Assembly (NCBI RefSeq): GCF_000005505.3 | Contig: NC_016134.3 | Location: forward strand, 5,208,001 to 5,272,000 | Length of the DNA: 64,000 nt | Direction of reading: 5' to 3' | Source of the DNA: Brachypodium distachyon | Taxonomy: Eukaryota > Streptophyta > Magnoliopsida > Poales > Poaceae | Shown: piece after piece, positions 45,976 to 59,900 of the stretch | Numbering within the stretch: the first letter of the stretch is position 1 | Layout: every line of letters starts with the position of its first letter | The notes under the pieces: model-generated | What the model was told of the DNA's origin: nothing | The model's database searches: none | What the model saw: only the letters and a program-made list of their open reading frames with translations | Translations under genes and position numbers: made by a program

Positions 45976-46075
45976 GTGTAATGAGGCTCAGGCTGTTTGC
46001 TGATTGAAAGGGAACGATGACGTCGTCCGTCCTTCCCATTGTCATTGTCCAGTTTCTCTTTTGCCTACGCTTTCC

Positions 46076-46332
46076 AAGTGTTTGGTTCTTGTCCAAAGGT
46101 TTTTTCTAATCAAATTTTGGCAACCTATATTATTTTCATCTTTGTGTTGTGTGGTTGGTTGGTAGCCGAAAATTTGGTTGCCAAAAAAAATCTTGTCAAC
46201 TTTCTCACACCTCTTTTCACAAATTTTGGCAACTTTTTTGGCCAACCATGGGTCAATATGATTCTTAGTCAAATATTTGGCTAGACAATGGTTGGCAATA
46301 ATTGGCAAATGGGTAAGAACCAGACACACCCT
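46076..46332. mobile_element. small TIR element (MITE)
   Basis: Left AAGTGTTTGGTTCTTGTCC against the inverse of the right end AAGAACCAGACACACCCT. Internal TTTTGGCAAC and GGTTGGCAATAATTGGC also suggest folding. 257 bp, no coding. The TGTGTTTGGTTC end is common in grass MITEs. No certain target duplication. Confidence 0.6.
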
Positions 46333-48790
46333 AAGTCGGAAATTCTATGGCGCAAGGCTCGCCGGGGTTTTCATCCCCTCTCTAGATTATTCGAATGAAA
46401 TTTTCTGAAACGGGAGTGAAAAGTTTAGTAAAATTCGATTCTAAATTTTATTTTGGTTTCGCTAGGATTTTTAAATTATATTACTATTCTGTTTCAGTTT
46501 CAACACTTTAATTTGCCATAGGGGCCACTATTGCAGTAGAAATTTTAGTGGGCACTAATCCGAAATCTGTCAAGTGAGCCCTCTAGTCGACTAAGCAAGG
46601 AAAAAGGGACACACTTTAGTCCATCTAGTATAGCATTTAAAAATAGATTCAATCAACCATGCCATGAGAAGCTCAGATAGTTAGTTCGATCCAATAATCA
46701 TTAGTAAAAGAAAAGGTTGGACACCTCCAACGCAGCTCCACCATCTGCCATTGATCGAAGCGCCACCGATGTCCTTACAAGTTAGAAAATGCCTGTTTTA
46801 TGTTGAACTCATGAGGATTTTCAAACTATACTTGTGACGAAATCTTGGTGTGCTGCCTTCTTTCGACTTCATTCAGATCATATCCGCGGAGATCCGGTGT
46901 GCATGCCATATCCAATGCACGCGCGCCTGTGTGCATGCTAGTATATTTTTTGCATACAAATTTGGTCATGGGTGTGCTACTCTATGCATGAACAAGACCA
47001 GTGAAATTTATTTTTGCATGGCTACAATGCATGCTTGTGATATATTTTGTTACATGCCAGTGAGCAAATGATATTGATAGTGAAACACGACACAAACACA
47101 ATTGAAGTTTGGGGCATTATAAACTTTTCATATTCAGATCAGAAAAAGAAATTGCATGTCCAGAATCTAAAGAGAAAAGGAATCAGGATAGCTTCTCAAG
47201 GCTTCCTGGCAACAACTTCACTGAAAATCGGAGTATTAGACCTTTCACTTCTTTTTCTTGAAAAAATACGGTACATGCGCTCACAAACACCCACGCACAA
47301 CCACGTCTTTGAACGCGCGCCAACTTATTTTTATGAACATCTCCGAGAGATTGAGTCAGCAGATTTGAAATTGATGAAATCACCACAAACATCTAATAGT
47401 TTAAGGCTAGGTCACTCCCTTTGAAAAAACATCCACGTACGTCGTTCCGCTAGTTAACGAGCACGTCTGCGTCGGGATGAGTGAAATCACGCATTCACGC
47501 TGATGCCAGTCAGAATGCACCGGTCGTTCTTTGCACAAGAAAAGGAAAAGGAACCACCACAAAAGTCACAAAACTGACCCACACAATTAGAGCATCCTCA
47601 GCAAGGGGTACTACATGGGTACCAAGAAACAAATGACCAATGTAGAGGAGAGATGAATACTACATCTAAGTAGTGATTACTTGAAAAAGTAACAGGTACC
47701 ACATGGATACCAAGACGGAAAAGAGGATGACACGTGGGCTCATCAAGAAAAAAATTTAATAAGAAAAAAAAACATATTAAAAAAGGGAGAGAAGAATTTT
47801 AGTATCAACCGGATGCCCTTCGCTTAAGCTATGACTCGTGACAGGATCGTGTGAGCTGAGGGGACACGAGTATTCATATGCATGGATGCAGACGGCAACC
47901 CAGAATAAAGTGACAAGAATGCGTCAACATAGTTATTCTCCACTCCAGCTTTTTGTTAAAACTGAATTTCGTATCATCTGCAGCAAACATCCTACACGGC
48001 ACTTGATGATATGCAGATATTCGGGGTAAGATTTTGACTAAAAGATCACAGATGGAATTGGAGATCGCTGTCATGTCATCACCCTCTTCTCCGAGATGCC
48101 CAAAATATAACTCAAGGTGAGTCCTCAGTTTAATCAATAACAAGAGCTCTATTGCTTAGAAACCAAGTCATTTCTTATTTGACAAATCAGAAATAAAAGA
48201 CAGACATGTTGGGTGGCACAACAAAACCCTCGTGTACTCCTCAACTCTGTAACTTTGTTACTGCTGGCTACGGTGTGTAACTTTGTTACTGGTGCCCAAA
48301 ATACAGCAATAGTGCTCCTACTTCTCAAATGTATTTCAGGCATCTTCGCAAAAAATACTACTCCGTACTCCGTATCACAAGCCAAACAGCATCTACGTGT
48401 AACAGGTAAAAACCGTGCCAAAATCAGCTGATACCATCTCTTTAGTTGTTCGACTGAAAGTCCAAATGCTGTTCTTTGTGCCGGAAAACCAGTTTCCTCA
48501 TGCAGCAATCATTATCTAAGCTATCGGGTGGAGAATCTAAGGCATAATATAAACAGAAGTAGTACAAATTAAAGAACACAAGATGACGATTGCCAGTAAA
48601 ACTGCACCCTGGCATTGCAAGTAACTGTCCGAAAGGAAGGACGAAACAAATGTATGGATACAAACAAAAAGAATGGATTCCAATCATGTCGACAAAACTT
48701 CGTGGTCAGCTCAACCTGTGCCACTGCAAATGTTTTGCTAGTTTCATTCGTCCTCTGTTGAAATCGAAGGTTCCGGATTTACTGTGCCGC

Positions 48791-51631
48791 TCACCACAAA
48801 CCAATCATCTTCCACCAGAAGCCTCCGGCACCAAGCCAGATGATGATGTTAACAACGGAGATGACAAATCCATAGCCCCACCACTGAGCCAGGGGGACAT
48901 ACCCGGCGCCGTAGAAGACAGGGGCTGACCCTATGCCGTAGTGGGTGAGGCCACCCATGATGTTAGAGAGGAATGACAGAACCATGGCGGCGAAAAGCGG
49001 AGGGGTGCCCAAGGCACTCGACACTGACAGGAATGCTGTGAACATTGCTCCAATGTGTGCAGCGCCACTAGCAAAGAAATAGTGGGAGTAGAAGTACAGC
49101 AGCACCAAGACACCGAACGATAGTTGCCAGGAGAGACCAAGACCTCCAACAAACTGAGGGAAAAACACAAGAACATATTAGAATAGAGAGAGAGAGAGAG
49201 AGAGATTGAAAACACCTTCCACCTTATTATGTTGACGTTACTCTGGATTAAAAGAGCGAAAAAGTTGTACATCCGGTCGAATGATACAAACTACCGAACT
49301 GCATATCTCATTTATCCAACAAACTAATGAGGCCTCCTTTAATGTCTTATTTCATGCAACCAAGAATCCGATTTCCATTGCTAGTCTAGATCTAACACTG
49401 TTAAAGTAAGCTCACTATAACATAATTACCAAGCCTATCCTTTTAAAATTGAAAAACTCTTTGTGGGTACCGTAATATGATCAGAAGACATTATTGCAAC
49501 TGACATCACCAAAGTTAAAAGAATAAACTTCAGTGATGCATCAGCATAAAGCAAATTTCATGCTGTCAAATGCTAAAAATACGACATACTGTGACAAAGT
49601 ACATCGATCATGCTCATTTGTTTATCATAATTATTAAGAAAGAGCAACAAAATAGTAAAGCAGATCACTTGAAACAACTTGGCATCATGTTATTTCGAGA
49701 TTCAGGAGGGAATTAAGGTAGAGAACGGGGCATACCTTAACAACAGTCTCACTGAACCAGGCAATCAACCCATATTTGTTGAGGTAGCCAGCCATTGCGA
49801 TCAGCGCAGCAAACCATGTCAGGGTATCCCATGCCACAGACTCTGCCAGACACTCTTTCCATGTGACAACACCTGTAATTAGGAGGACAGACAGGCCAAG
49901 AATTGCCGCAGACACCGCATCTACACTCAGCATTCCTCCAAAGATCCAAAGACCAACCTGGTAGCATGGACAACACAATACAGTAAGGAAAAGTATTCCA
50001 GTTGACATTCAAGGAAGATGCGGACAGGTTGATGCAACAAACCTACCGCCATGCTTCGACTAGCGTTACCTCTTGTTTACAAAATAAGGCAATCAATATG
50101 TGGATATGTTAATATATGGTGACTTAATTACACAAGACTGTAGAACTCTCTAAATTTGACCTTTAAAACTTGTAAAACACCTCTAATCTTAAACCCTGAG
50201 ATGGCCAGGTTCAAAGATGTCTCTAGCGAGGTAAGGCTAGCAGTTCCGTTAGAATTAAGGACAGTACGTCTAATGTACTCCCAATCTAGAAAAAGAAGAC
50301 CATGATAAAAATAAAATTGACAGGCACATATACTAGAGTCTCGGAGATTCCTATTTCCAAACAGCTCTTTGAAATAAACAATCACAAGATTCCAAATACC
50401 GGACGGCAGCATCATACAAATAGCACCGTAGACACAAGCATGCAAGTCAGCTGGTAATAATGTCAGAGATTGCAAACTAAGCATGGTTCCAAAAAACTTT
50501 TGTTGCAGTGAAAACAGCAGAGTAACACGCGCATCATACCGTGAGCAGAAGCGTGCCGGCCATGATAATCTCCTCCTTGCTCATGGGCCCCATCGTCGCC
50601 AGCTTCTCCTTGGCCAAGCGCGGTGCATCAGGGCTGGACTTCACCTCCGGCGGGTAGATCACGTACAATACCAATGGCACAATTATCAGCGAGAGCAGCC
50701 CAGGCACAATGGCCGCCTTGGCCCACAGCGTCCACCCGATCCCCTGACCGATGGTGCTGGCCGTCAGGTTAGCCGCAAGCGGGTTGGCCGCCATGGCGGT
50801 GAGGAACATGGCTGACGAGATGACCGATGTCTGGAAGCATGTGAGCATGAGCCACGAGCCGAGCTTCCGCTCCGTGCCATCGTCGGTGCGCGATCCGCAA
50901 GCCTCGCAGAGGGATTTGACGAGCGGGAGGAAGATGCCGCCGGCCCGCGCGGAGACGGAGGGGATCGCGGGGGCGAGGAACGCCTCGGCGAAGACGAGCG
51001 AGTAGCCGAGGCCGAGCGTGGATCCACCGAATGCGGAGACGAAGGCGTAGGCGACGCGGTTGCCGAGCCCGGTCTTGATGAACCCTCGCGCGAAGAAGAA
51101 GGCGAGCGCGATGAGCCACGGGATGGGGTCCCCGAAGGCGGAGAAGGCGGCGGCGAAGGTGAGCGTGCGGGTGAGCACGGCGGCGCCGAGGCCGAGCAGC
51201 GCGACGGCGCCGAGGGGCAGCGGCTGCGTGATGATCCCGACGATGGTGGCGAGGAACACCGCGAGCAGCTGCCACGCGTTGCGGGCCACGCCGGCGGGCG
51301 CCGGGATGAACCAGATGAGCAGCCCCGTGGCGATGGAGGCCAGCAGCGGCTTGATGGCCGCGCCCTTCAGCGCCGGCTTGGCCGGAGGCGAGACCGGCGC
51401 GGGGGTAGACGCCGGAGAAGCGGCGGAGACGGGCGGGAGGAGATGGCGGCGAGCGGTGGCGCTTGGGGGCAGGGCCAGTGGTTTGGGGAGGGAGTGGGAG
51501 TGGGAGAGGGAGATGGGTTTGGAGGACAGTGTGGAGCGACGGCGGAGGGAGAAGGAGGGGAGGTGGGGGCGGAGGCGGAGGCCGAGGTGGTGGCAGGTGA
51601 GCGGCGAGGCCGCCGGCGTGGAGGAAGCCAT
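48791..51631 (-). CDS. DIT1: plastid 2-oxoglutarate/malate translocator (DiT1)
   Basis: Exchanges 2-oxoglutarate for malate across the inner plastid envelope, supplying carbon skeletons for ammonia assimilation and photorespiration. Three exons: 50540-51631, 49736-49957, 48791-49153, with GT/AG borders and codon-exact joins (364+74+120 residues, 558 total, as in other plants). The first ~90 residues are rich in Ser, Pro and basic residues with few acidic ones, a plastid transit peptide. The rest belongs to the DASS/SLC13-like carrier family, with about a dozen hydrophobic segments: LLASIATGLLIWFIP, WLIALAFFFARGFIKTGLGN, FLTAMAANPLAANL, and near the end YFFASGAAHIGAMFTAFLSV and IMGGLTHYGIGSAPVFYGAGY. 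The start at 51631 gives MASSTPAASPL; longer in-frame upstream starts would spoil the transit peptide. No lesion. Confidence 0.95.
49185..49205. repeat. GA microsatellite in DiT1 intron 2
   Basis: AG dinucleotides in tandem, about 30 bases upstream (in gene sense) of exon 3, just before the acceptor pyrimidine tract; in gene sense it reads as CT repeats and may add to that tract. Confidence 0.85.
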
Positions 51632-51639
51632 GGCGGCGG

Positions 51640-53600
51640 CGGCGGCGGAGATTGGAATGGAGATGGATGGGAATGGAGGGGATGGGGGAGGGAGGTGGGG
51701 TTTAATTGGATGGACGGCGGGGATGGGGTGGGGGCGCAAGCCGCCTTGGGTGTATCGGATCGGGTGATTGGCTTGTTTTCGCATGGACCCGGTGTTTGTA
51801 GACCATGCAACCAAATTTGTCAGTTACTGTTGCATGACTGCTCTTGTTGCACAGGTGCATGGCATTCATTGCCGGCTCATTTGGGTCCCTATGGAAAAAT
51901 AGGAACAACACCTGTTTTCATAAACGAACAACGCTTGTTTTTGTAATGTGATGCCTCGTGATCTTTTGACGGTGATGTTTACGATCTGCTCCGAGGTGCT
52001 GCTCCGCTGCTCGCATCGACTGTGGCAAGTCACGACTGAGATCTTTCGTCGGTCACAGGAAAAGGATGCTAGTTACTCGAAAACCGATGGCATAGGCAGT
52101 TGATGGTTATCAAAGCCGCTCTTTGGTTTTTTGTGGCGGTTATGAACTGCTACAAGATTTCCAGTTTTTCCGTTGTAATTAACATACATAAGCAACTGAG
52201 TCTAGCTCACTAACATTGAACCCAATTGTTTTTTGGGTAGCTCGAATTGTGGGCATCTGGCTGTTGTTTGCCTGTAGGGGTAGAGCTCTGATGCATGTTC
52301 TATGTTTATTCTAAATTATGTCAAGATACTATGGTTTCCATTAATAAAACAAGGGCGCAGCCTTTTTTGATTAAAAAAAACATTACCGGCTCTTAATACT
52401 TAATCTTTGCAAACAACTTCGCATACCTCAGACTTTGTTAAAAATAAGTAATGGGACGTGCATTCCTTTCCTTTTTTTATGTTGTACGTAATTAACATGG
52501 TGACAAGCTACCGCATAATGGCTTTTTTCATTCGTAGGATTTCGAAAATGCGAGACCACATTACTTATTCATTAGCATCCACAGGATTCTGTTTGCACAC
52601 CCGATTAAACCACAGAAAAAACATGAGAATTTTCCCAAGATATTTGGCTGAATGCTAACTTTCCTACTGAATGTAGTGCAGAGGAATCTATAGGAAAAAG
52701 TCATATAGGATTTAATCATACAATTCTTCACAATTTCCATGAAACATCCTTTGAATCGAAAAATTTGCCATTTATTCGTGGCTCGTACAATTCTTCACAA
52801 TTCGGTAGCTTATACTATTCTTTTCTTCATCTTTATTGGAAGACATTTGATAATTCTCCTGCGTGCACTCTAGCGAGGCGAACAGTTTGATTTCTTGAGG
52901 CTAGCGGAGCCGACGAGACTAGTGTACCGTTGCATGCAAAGTTCGATTCGATTAGCATTTAATACTCAAATCTAATTGGGCAAAGTCCATCTTCGCCAAA
53001 ACAAGGAAAACCAGCCAATCTTCCTTCCTAACGGCGAGAAAACTCCATAAAGTATAGTACTAGTACATCCCAGTTCATACATCGTAATGTCGTAGTTGAA
53101 AGGTCCTTGTGATCGTCCAGCCGCAGCCTACGGACCATGTCCAGCTGAAACAAGCAAAACGAGGGCCACCAGCTTAGATTCAGTGGCAGCTATGACAATC
53201 GGGAATGGTATGTCCTTGTGATTGTGGCTGGGTACTGCGGTCGAGATCGCCCAGATCGGGAGAGGATTACCGTCCGCTTATGATCACGTCATGGCCACCA
53301 TTGACTCTTGCACTCTTCAGAAGGCATCAGAAAAAAAAGTAGGCAGCTGATAGCAACTCGCATAGAAAACAACCAGCAGACAACATGAATTTCGCAGTCC
53401 AAGACTGGAAATAGACAGCTAGTTCAGCGTCAGCTAAGATAAAAACCAAGGCACGAGACAAAAGGGCAGATCTGGAATCCGAGATCCATTCAACAAAGAT
53501 ATGAACTGAATAATGTAAAAGATGAATCAGCACCGTGTCAAATCTGCTGTGTGGAAGAGAACCAAAGGGCTTTGCTTTTTCAACATCAAATTCTTCACGA
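51640..53600. other. intergenic region between DiT1 and PheRS
   Basis: 51632-51900 is the probable DiT1 5' UTR and promoter. From about 51960 to 52380 the sequence ends with TTAATAAAACAAGGGCGCAG and a poly(A)-like run, similar to LINE 3' ends, but no ORF2 domain is visible, so I do not call it firmly. The remainder is AT-rich without a gene. Confidence 0.45.
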
Positions 53601-53906
53601 TATAACTTTAACTAGCCTTTTTTTTAATAGAAAGCTGTGCCAGAAATGATGTTGTATTACAATGGAAACGAGATAAACATGATCTTGAACAGATGTTTCT
53701 GTCACACACACACACACAAAAGGGGGGCATCTTTACTATCACTATATATCTTCCCTTTTCCCGAGTCAAAAAGATGTGAGCGCAAATGCTACCATCACAT
53801 GTTGTGTCAGAACTCAAATAAGAGGCCTGTTGAGATACCCCACGCATGTCAAACTATCACCTGAAGAAAACCAACAGGAGCAGCCCCTGATTCACAGTAG
53901 ATGGCA

Positions 53907-56900
53907 CTACAACAAAGCCTCGATGTCAATCTCAACGAAAGTGCAGGGGTCAGGAATGCCAAATTTTCTTAGCACCTGCATGTAACAAAGAATATGTCAC
54001 ATTAGTTATTCCAAATGACTAAATGTGGTGGATATTTGCACAAATCGTTTTGAAATGTAAATCGTTTTGAAATGTTTTGATCTATGTGCTTTCACCGGTC
54101 TTATTTCTGGCACCGTTGTCACTTGAAGGGTTTTGGGGTACTTCTGTTACAACTAGATGGCTTCTTGCAGTTTACAGAAAATATGTTGTTTATCGCCGTC
54201 AGATAATAAAGCTATATATGAGTGCACAAACTAAAAGCTCCATAACAGTTATCATGGCATATTTTCTTGATATGACAAGAATTACCTCAGGATGGACAAT
54301 TCCTAGGTAGCCAACCTGTTTCCCATCGCTCATAACAATTTTGCATTGCCTTTTCGTAAAGAACTCAGGTTCCTATAGACAAGATATCAGTACTGATGTT
54401 TATAACAGCAAGGAACTTTAGTCTATTTAAATGTATCAAGAATTTAAATGCTTACACTTGTGGGAACGTAGTAAGTCTTGCCAAAATTAATATGTGGCGC
54501 TCTCACAATTTTGACAGTCCTATCCACCAAACCCATGATTTCCTGTTATAATCCGCAATAATTAGCCAAGGACTAGAGAACAAAAATCTGCAAATATCAT
54601 TCGTACAAAAAAAAACATGTGTATTACCTCAAATCCAGAATTACTATTACAGTACAGAGCTGCAAGCCGGCGATTATTAGAGGCACCAACATCACGAGAT
54701 GCATCCAATGCCACTACATCACCAACTTCAAAAATCTGCATGCAAAAAATGGCTTTCATTTCTAATTGACTATGACCAATATAAGCAGCCACATGAAAGC
54801 TCTCCATTTAGAAAACCATGATGTTACATACTCCCTCCATTTCATAAAGGTTGGCGTATTTTGTTTCGTTAAGACAAGGCTTTGACCAATAATAACTATT
54901 AATATGTGTTTTTACATACATGAAATTTATATCAATAGATTCATCTTTAAAAGTTCTTTCTAATAATCATGAGTTTGTATCATATATGTTACATATTAAT
55001 AGTGTAATTCTTGGTCAAAGCCTTGTCTTAACGAAACAAAATACGCCAACCTTTGTAAAATGGAGGGAGTATTAACAAAGCTAATTGTGCGTGAGGTACA
55101 ACCAATATTATATTATGTGTCAGCCAATAATTAGAGTTGGCGTTATATAAAAAGGAAGTATTGGTAATAACTAGCTACAAGAATAACACCTCGACAACAA
55201 TGTTAATAGGGTTGTTTCAGTAAGTACCTTTATGGGTCTTGGATGGTCTATATTATGCTTCAGTGTTTTTAACAGACATGACATGAGACTAGTTCTAACA
55301 ACCTGCATGATCACAAACAAGAACATCATACATCACATGTGGGAACAAGCTAATGGAAATTATATTTACAATGTCAAATAAGAAACAAATGATCAATGTA
55401 AAAACAGTGTTAAGCTTCTTTTGCAGTTGACAAGTGAAGACAGCTAAATAAGAATGACAGAAGATACCAAGAGTGCGATAAATATATAACTAATAACATC
55501 CAAAGTTGCATTTTATCAAAAAAGGCAGAACCATAACATGTCATCAACTTACATCAGTAAATAGTGGACACCAGAGTAGTTGTTCACGCTACTCATTCAT
55601 GATTTTACTTGTATGGATAGGTCAATTATCAACAACTATTCTAGAAAAAAAGATACTCCCTCCGATCCATATAAATTGTCTCAAATTTGCCCAAATATGT
55701 ATCTATGCCTAAAAAGCGTCTAGATACATGTAATATTTCGACAACTAATATGGATCGGAAGGAGTAACAAAGATACTCAGCATAGAAGGCCAGGCCTCCA
55801 GAATGAACGCTTACACTGCTCGTTGATCAATATGCAATTCACAACAGATAATATTTTATACTGCAATCAGCAGTGAGAAAAAAACATCCAATCATAAAGA
55901 CAACCATGAATACTTGGGCAATTCACCTCAAATTCAGAAGTACGGGGGTTTGCAATAATGACTGCTTTGTTCCCATCATCTGTCCTGTTTAGCATGTCAA
56001 AGTTTTCTTCATGTGAAGTCAAAACAAACGTGAGCACCTCCATATAGCCAGCTCTTGTAACCTGCTCCACAAAAAGTTATTTTTTCAGTAAACAATCAAT
56101 TGGTGAAATATGTATATGGACCGAGTGAAGAAACTCCTAATAAGTAGGAGTACTGAATATTTTAAGAACATACCTCAGCACGAATTTTATCAGAGAAACG
56201 GTTTAGTGGTTGCCTTCCACCTATTGTCATAGACTTCGGCTTTGATTTTGGGACATTGTTGTACCCATAAGCTATAGCAACATCCTTTATGGAACAAAAA
56301 TGGTAATCAGCCACAAAAAACTACTCCTCATAATAAGTGTCTTGGATTTAGTACAAAGTTAGATTGACAATTATGAACAAATAACCACAAACATGGCTGA
56401 CAGGTAGGGAATTGCATATTTTACCTCCGCCAAATCACGGGCATGCAAAATGTCACTTCTCGTAGGAGGGACAGACACCGAAAAACGAGGCTCCCCGTTT
56501 GATGGGCAAAGTTCCGCTTGCAACTGCATTTTTTTCAAAAGGGAGATAACCTGCACTTCCAAATACAGTCGGATCATTTCACTTGCCCAGTTGCTCAAGC
56601 ATGCAAACTTAAGTTCATAAAATTCAAGAAGAAAATATGACATTATGGGATCACAAACATTTGTTGAACTCAGAATTAGATGCAGGAACGTTGAAATTGC
56701 ATTAAGAAAAACAATTAATGTAGAACGGTTATTCAACTACTAATCTGGATATGTGGTCGTTTGTCCCAGTAAAAGAAAGCGGTACTTCATCTTTCAGGCA
56801 TTAACGTAATATACCTGTGTCTCGTCTAGGGAAATCCCAATGGGACCAACGATATCAGAGAGCGAAACCTCCAACTTGTAACATGAAAGATCAGGGTAAA

Positions 56901-59900
56901 TGGCTTTGCTTCCATCAGAAGATACCACTTCAACTGGTTCCACTTCAAACTTATTTTCACAGTATTCCGAGAACATTGCAACCTGGACACATAAGAAACA
57001 AGTGCATCAATAAATAACTCTAATCTTCATCCAAAAGGATGGAATATTATTCATGTTTATAGCATTACATTACACTTACCATTGTATTCAGAACAATATT
57101 TGCTTTTGTGAGGTCTGTAGCAGTACATTCAATAAACACATTCCTTGTCTTCAGGGTGATAGCAGAATGCGCACCATTAATGATAGGAGGTAATGATAAT
57201 ACAGTTCTACAAAGTATTAAGTGTCAGCTTGCTGTTTGAACAATACAAATAAAGGATTTGAAATATGTAATAGCACTAGCATGGAATTTGATTACCTGTT
57301 GCTATCATATATGACTGGGTAAACTGGAGAATTCTCGATTATATGCAAAAATTTCTTCAACTTCATGTCTGACTGCCACAAAGAAAGCATAAACAATGAG
57401 TGACCAATATGTACAGATAGATTACCTAAAGAAAATCAGAACTCAGAACCTACAATAGAACTCAAGAATTCAGAAAATTATGTTTGCCACGGTCAATAGT
57501 GGCAATATTACGTTAGCAGTGGCACTATAAAAACTGTGATGTGGCTACTTACTCTGTAGAAATCCATCAATGCATCAGCTCTGAACTTTTGCTCCTGAAC
57601 CATATAACAAAGCAAACAAAATTAAGAAAGTGTAAGCAGAAACGCCTGCTTGCCAGAAAATTGAACTGCAATAATGCCCAAAGAGTAATGAGCAAAATAA
57701 GCATAGTATCTCGCATGGTTGAAAGTGGCGAGTTCTTTTACCTGCTTTAATGGGACAAAATTGATTTCCTGTGGTGGTAGAGCCTGGGAAGATTAATAAA
57801 TATGTCAAATAAAAATGATGAAAGGAATCAACATTCAACAGGGCATTTGCGTCACCACATCAATAGCTATAAAAGAAATGTATGTTTACAATTATTAATC
57901 AAAACTTGAAGAAAGGGCTATCTGAAAGAGGTTTGTATACGTAAACACGAAACGATATATATCATACTCAAGCAGTTGCACACAAGGTACAAGATTTCTG
58001 CCAAGATCTTAAAACAAACAAAAGAGTAAACTTATGGACTTATAGGTTGAGACAAACCCAAACAGAGGGGAGCTTCTTGGTCTTGTGTTATATAAGTTTC
58101 AAGCCAGAATGCACTAGGTTTTAATTAAAGGGCTTAAGCTTCCTCCAAAATTTGGCTTCTCTCATAAGCTGGTAGAAAGGAGCTTCGGTTTATCAATACA
58201 AGATCAAGATGGGTTTAAACTTCCACATGAAGACATCGTGTTTAGAAATACTTATTCCGATTACCTCAAGATAAACCTGAATCTTCCTAAACACAGCCTG
58301 AAAGCAGTGGAAGGGAGCTTTTGGGCCAATAAACTAAAACCTCAACACGAGCTAGCATAGCGGATAAGTGCACAATCAACTAAACATACCACAAGATGTC
58401 CCAATGTTTTGCTATCACTACAAAAAAGTAAACTACTTTTGGCAAAAAAACACTCAAGGATAGATCCTAAAACAGAAATACTCAAATACGTTCAAAAAAA
58501 AAAGATCACCATAAGATGATCATCTCATGGCTATTGGGAACGACTCAAATATGGTTCTATTTCTCGACCTTTCTACCAGTGATGAAGAATTCCTCCAACT
58601 TATGGATTAGTAATTCTTGAAATGCATTTGGTCTTCTAAATACGCAAGGAACCCCATACCAACAACAGAAAAGAAAAGGAAACATGCAGAACACATCAAA
58701 GAGATAACAATTAAGATAATAGTGATTATTGACTAACAAACGTCAGAAATCTACCTCGTAAGAGAAGGGTCCCTTTAGAGTGTCCAAATCATGGGTACCG
58801 ATAGCAACAAGAGTTCTCTTCCTGTTTTCCATCATCACAGCATAGTCAGTTAACTAATTACGGCATAAAGTGTGACCTTCCATTCAAATACAATAAACTA
58901 CCACAGGAACCAGATAAGTTATACCGGCAAATATTTTGGTGCAGTTTATCTTGAAGATCAATGAAGCTGTTGTATCTGACCTCATCGAAAGTTACTCCTC
59001 TTAGGACAGCACAAACCACGTATGGTCTGATTTGTGCAGTCTGCAAAGAAATCAAAATATCCACAGGTCAAGGCTTTGACTTCCCTTTTATAGATGAGCA
59101 TATACATTATCTACTACCATTCTGGAGAAACACAGTTAACATTCTCAAATATGACAATTAATCCATCACTTTATGTGCCATCTGCTTCTAGTGTTTAGGA
59201 TGAAGCATGGACATACAAAATGTATTTCTTTTTCATGCTAAAGTAATGGTCAGGGCGAAAACAACATGCCTAGACTAAGCATACCAAACATATCTATAGA
59301 AAATTAAAGTACAGTAAACTAGTCTTATCTTTCCTTTACCCCCCTAAAATTTCGTCTCTATCATGTATTTAACTATGAGTCATTTCTCCTTTATTTGAAA
59401 AGATTTTTCTATACCACTAATCAAGAATCCATAAAGCAATTAAGCTGTTAAGGGTTCCCACCCCTGTACTATGTTCATCAGTTTTATCTACAGCCTACAC
59501 ATATTCATTACCCGATAGGTAGCAAAACCAGATCGAAGAAGTTTAACCTTACTTTTGGTTTAAATTTTTTACAGAATGCTATTTGTAACATGAATATGTC
59601 ATAAAAAGATCATAAGAAATTATGTACAATATTTGTATAATAAGGAGCTAGACAAGGGTACATATATGTATAATAAAGAGCTAGACAAGGGTACAAACAT
59701 GTCAAACAATTACCTGTGGTCTAACATGCATCTGAAGCATCGAACCACGAGGGATTGAGGAAGTTTTGAATAGAGGGGTCGCTTCAGCTCCGATGAAAAT
59801 GCGAAGTGACCTTGCTATTCCTTCAAGACATAACAGATCATATCTGCATGGATTGTAGTGAAGATCCAACTGAATAAGTAATATAATGATATTTGTTTGT

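Larger units (their letters stand above)
43260..48790. other. intergenic region between CCCH and DiT1 genes
   Basis: 43255-43540 is the probable CCCH 5' UTR and promoter. The rest has no supported gene. A GC-rich island (45540-45935) with a bZIP-type palindrome (45958-45975) looks promoter-like but no gene follows on either strand. Also present: a GAAA microsatellite (45491-45524), CGCA repeats (45853-45871), a TIR element (46076-46332) and a possible MITE piece near 45180 (CCCTCCGTCCAATAA). Confidence 0.5.

Noticed and set aside
50769..51946. Open frames of 130-235 codons opposite and beside DiT1 exon 1
   Set aside because: Low-complexity translations of a GC-rich transit-peptide exon; the transporter frame is clear.
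51960..52380. Possible LINE 3' end
   Set aside because: Only a TTAATAAAAC...poly(A)-like ending is seen; no ORF2 domain or border, so not listed as an element.
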